From the NCBI RefSeq assembly GCF_023167545.1, contig NZ_AP014647.1:1837582-1901581 (forward strand): a DNA stretch of 64,000 nt, written 5' to 3'. Made by a program: the position numbers and the translations under genes. The stretch's first letter is position 1. Each line of letters starts with the position of its first letter. The DNA is from Streptococcus constellatus subsp. constellatus. Its GTDB lineage: Bacteria > Bacillota > Bacilli > Lactobacillales > Streptococcaceae. Shown here in pieces: positions 63,229 through 64,000 of the stretch. Below the pieces are notes generated by a model. The model had not been told where the DNA came from and ran no database searches. It saw nothing but the letters and a program-made list of their open reading frames with translations.

Positions 63229-63996
63229 ATGGAAAAATATCAATATATTACACTCAATGACATCCAAACAAATCCTTATCAACCAAGAAAAGAATTTTCA
63301 GAAGAAAAAATTGCTGAACTTGCTAATTCTATAAAAGAACATGGGATTATTCAGCCCATCATTGTACGAAAATCTCCAATAATTGGTTATGAATTATTAG
63401 CTGGTGAAAGGCGTTTTAGAGCTGCTAAATTAGCAGGCTTAACTAATATACCAGCTATTATAAAAGAAGTAACAGATGATGAAATGATGAAGCAAGCCAT
63501 TATTGAAAATTTACAACGAGAAGACTTAAATCCTATAGAAGAAGCACAATCTTATCAATATTTAATTGACAAAGGGTTGACACACAAAGAAATCGCTCAA
63601 ACAATGGGAAAATCACGTCCTTATATTACAAATTCTGTCCGTTTATTAAACTTACCTCTTAATATTATGGAAGCGATAAAAGAAGGAAGAATTTCTCAAG
63701 GACATGCTCGTTTACTTATCAACTTATCAGAAAAAGAGCAAAATCAGTGGTTCACTAAAATCCTATCTCAAGAACTTTCAGTTCGACAGCTAGAAAAACA
63801 ATTGCATCCACATCAAAAAAAGACTTCAGCAAAAAACAAGTACCAACTTTTTCTCAAAGAAGAAGAAAACAGATTAAAAAAGATATTCGGTACAGAAATC
63901 TCACTCCAATTTTCTAAGCAATCGCAATCTGGAAAAATCTGTATTCACTTTTCAAGTCAAGAAGAATATCAAAGAATTATTGACAGCTTTAAATAA
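63229..63996 (+). CDS. parB: Chromosome partitioning protein ParB (Spo0J)
   Basis: A 255-aa CTP-dependent DNA clamp that loads at parS. The start at ATG 63229 (MEKYQYITLNDIQTNPYQPR) fits the streptococcal family; a GTG at 63211 would add six residues. No Shine-Dalgarno site stands at the right distance for either. The CTPase motif is ELLAGERRFRAAKLAG (about residues 64-80). The parS-reading helix-turn-helix has THKEIAQTMGKSRPYITNSV (about 125-145). The C-terminal dimer domain ends at residue 255. As in other streptococci no parA is next to it. Confidence 0.95.
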   Translation: MEKYQYITLNDIQTNPYQPRKEFSEEKIAELANSIKEHGIIQPIIVRKSPIIGYELLAGERRFRAAKLAGLTNIPAIIKEVTDDEMMKQAIIENLQREDLNPIEEAQSYQYLIDKGLTHKEIAQTMGKSRPYITNSVRLLNLPLNIMEAIKEGRISQGHARLLINLSEKEQNQWFTKILSQELSVRQLEKQLHPHQKKTSAKNKYQLFLKEEENRLKKIFGTEISLQFSKQSQSGKICIHFSSQEEYQRIIDSFK

Positions 63997-64000
63997 GGCT

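Overview
The window is the origin-proximal part of a low-GC Streptococcus chromosome. The right end carries rlmH, htrA and parB, the gene order that lies immediately before dnaA/oriC in streptococci. An unlisted 48-codon comC at 60871-61017 encodes a pre-pheromone whose mature part reads DSRIRMGFDFSKLFGK after a Gly-Gly leader. From memory this is the competence pheromone of the anginosus group (S. anginosus/intermedius/constellatus), so that group is the best guess. Most genes are on the minus strand, as expected for leading-strand genes left of the origin.

Layout. 1-660: decayed genes. 663-3608: small ORF, CDF cation exporter, TetR regulator, CynX/NimT-type MFS transporter. 3679-7368: S41 peptidase, 3-methyladenine DNA glycosylase (possibly a leaderless mRNA), DeoR regulator, Cof-type HAD phosphatase. 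7462-9187: an intact IS1182-family element ending 3 bp beyond the dltD stop codon. 9191-13638: dltXABCD (D-alanylation of teichoic acids). 13865-15886: PadR regulator, HAAS/DUF4097 protein, HAD. 16114-18980: VTC-domain protein, DUF4956 membrane protein and a beta-helix lipoprotein. 19141-20700: membrane protein and DUF6261 protein, the latter behind a leader containing a 41-bp-periodic array of GC-rich palindromes. 20737-23814: an accessory cassette with an Rgg regulator, a divergent 28-aa Trp-Trp peptide, a secreted four-Cys protein, a small membrane protein, a thioredoxin-like lipoprotein, and a HAD. 23853-27232: YhgE/Pip and its divergent TetR with three matching operators.

27500-50524 is core: rpsD, HAD, veg, dnaB, rplI, gdpP, mnmG, mnmA, a LysM protein, sdaAB/sdaAA, HAD, a LysM/transglycosylase-like protein, ecfT-ecfA2-ecfA1, pgsA, a RodZ-like protein, two M16 peptidases, yaaA, recF and guaB. 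50656-58460: trpS, galE, a divergent triosephosphate-isomerase paralogue, a flavodoxin-fold oxidoreductase, an ABC-F protein and a YfhO-type membrane protein. 58544-61257: tRNA-Asn, tRNA-Glu, comE, comD, comC, tRNA-Arg. 61300-63996: rlmH, a DnaA-box cluster, htrA with a CiaR-type promoter, parB.

Links between parts. ParB is encoded at the right end and two parS-like palindromes lie within coding genes (43225-43240 in ecfA1, 56821-56836 in yfhO). Envelope functions recur (dlt, htrA, LysM proteins, S41, RodZ-like, YfhO, YhgE), and CiaR-type repeats lie at htrA and, less surely, upstream of dlt. The best candidates for undescribed biology are the Rgg/Trp-Trp peptide/four-Cys protein/thioredoxin cassette at 20737-23040 and the 41-bp palindrome array at 20443-20621. 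All calls rest on reading the sequence; no database search was run.
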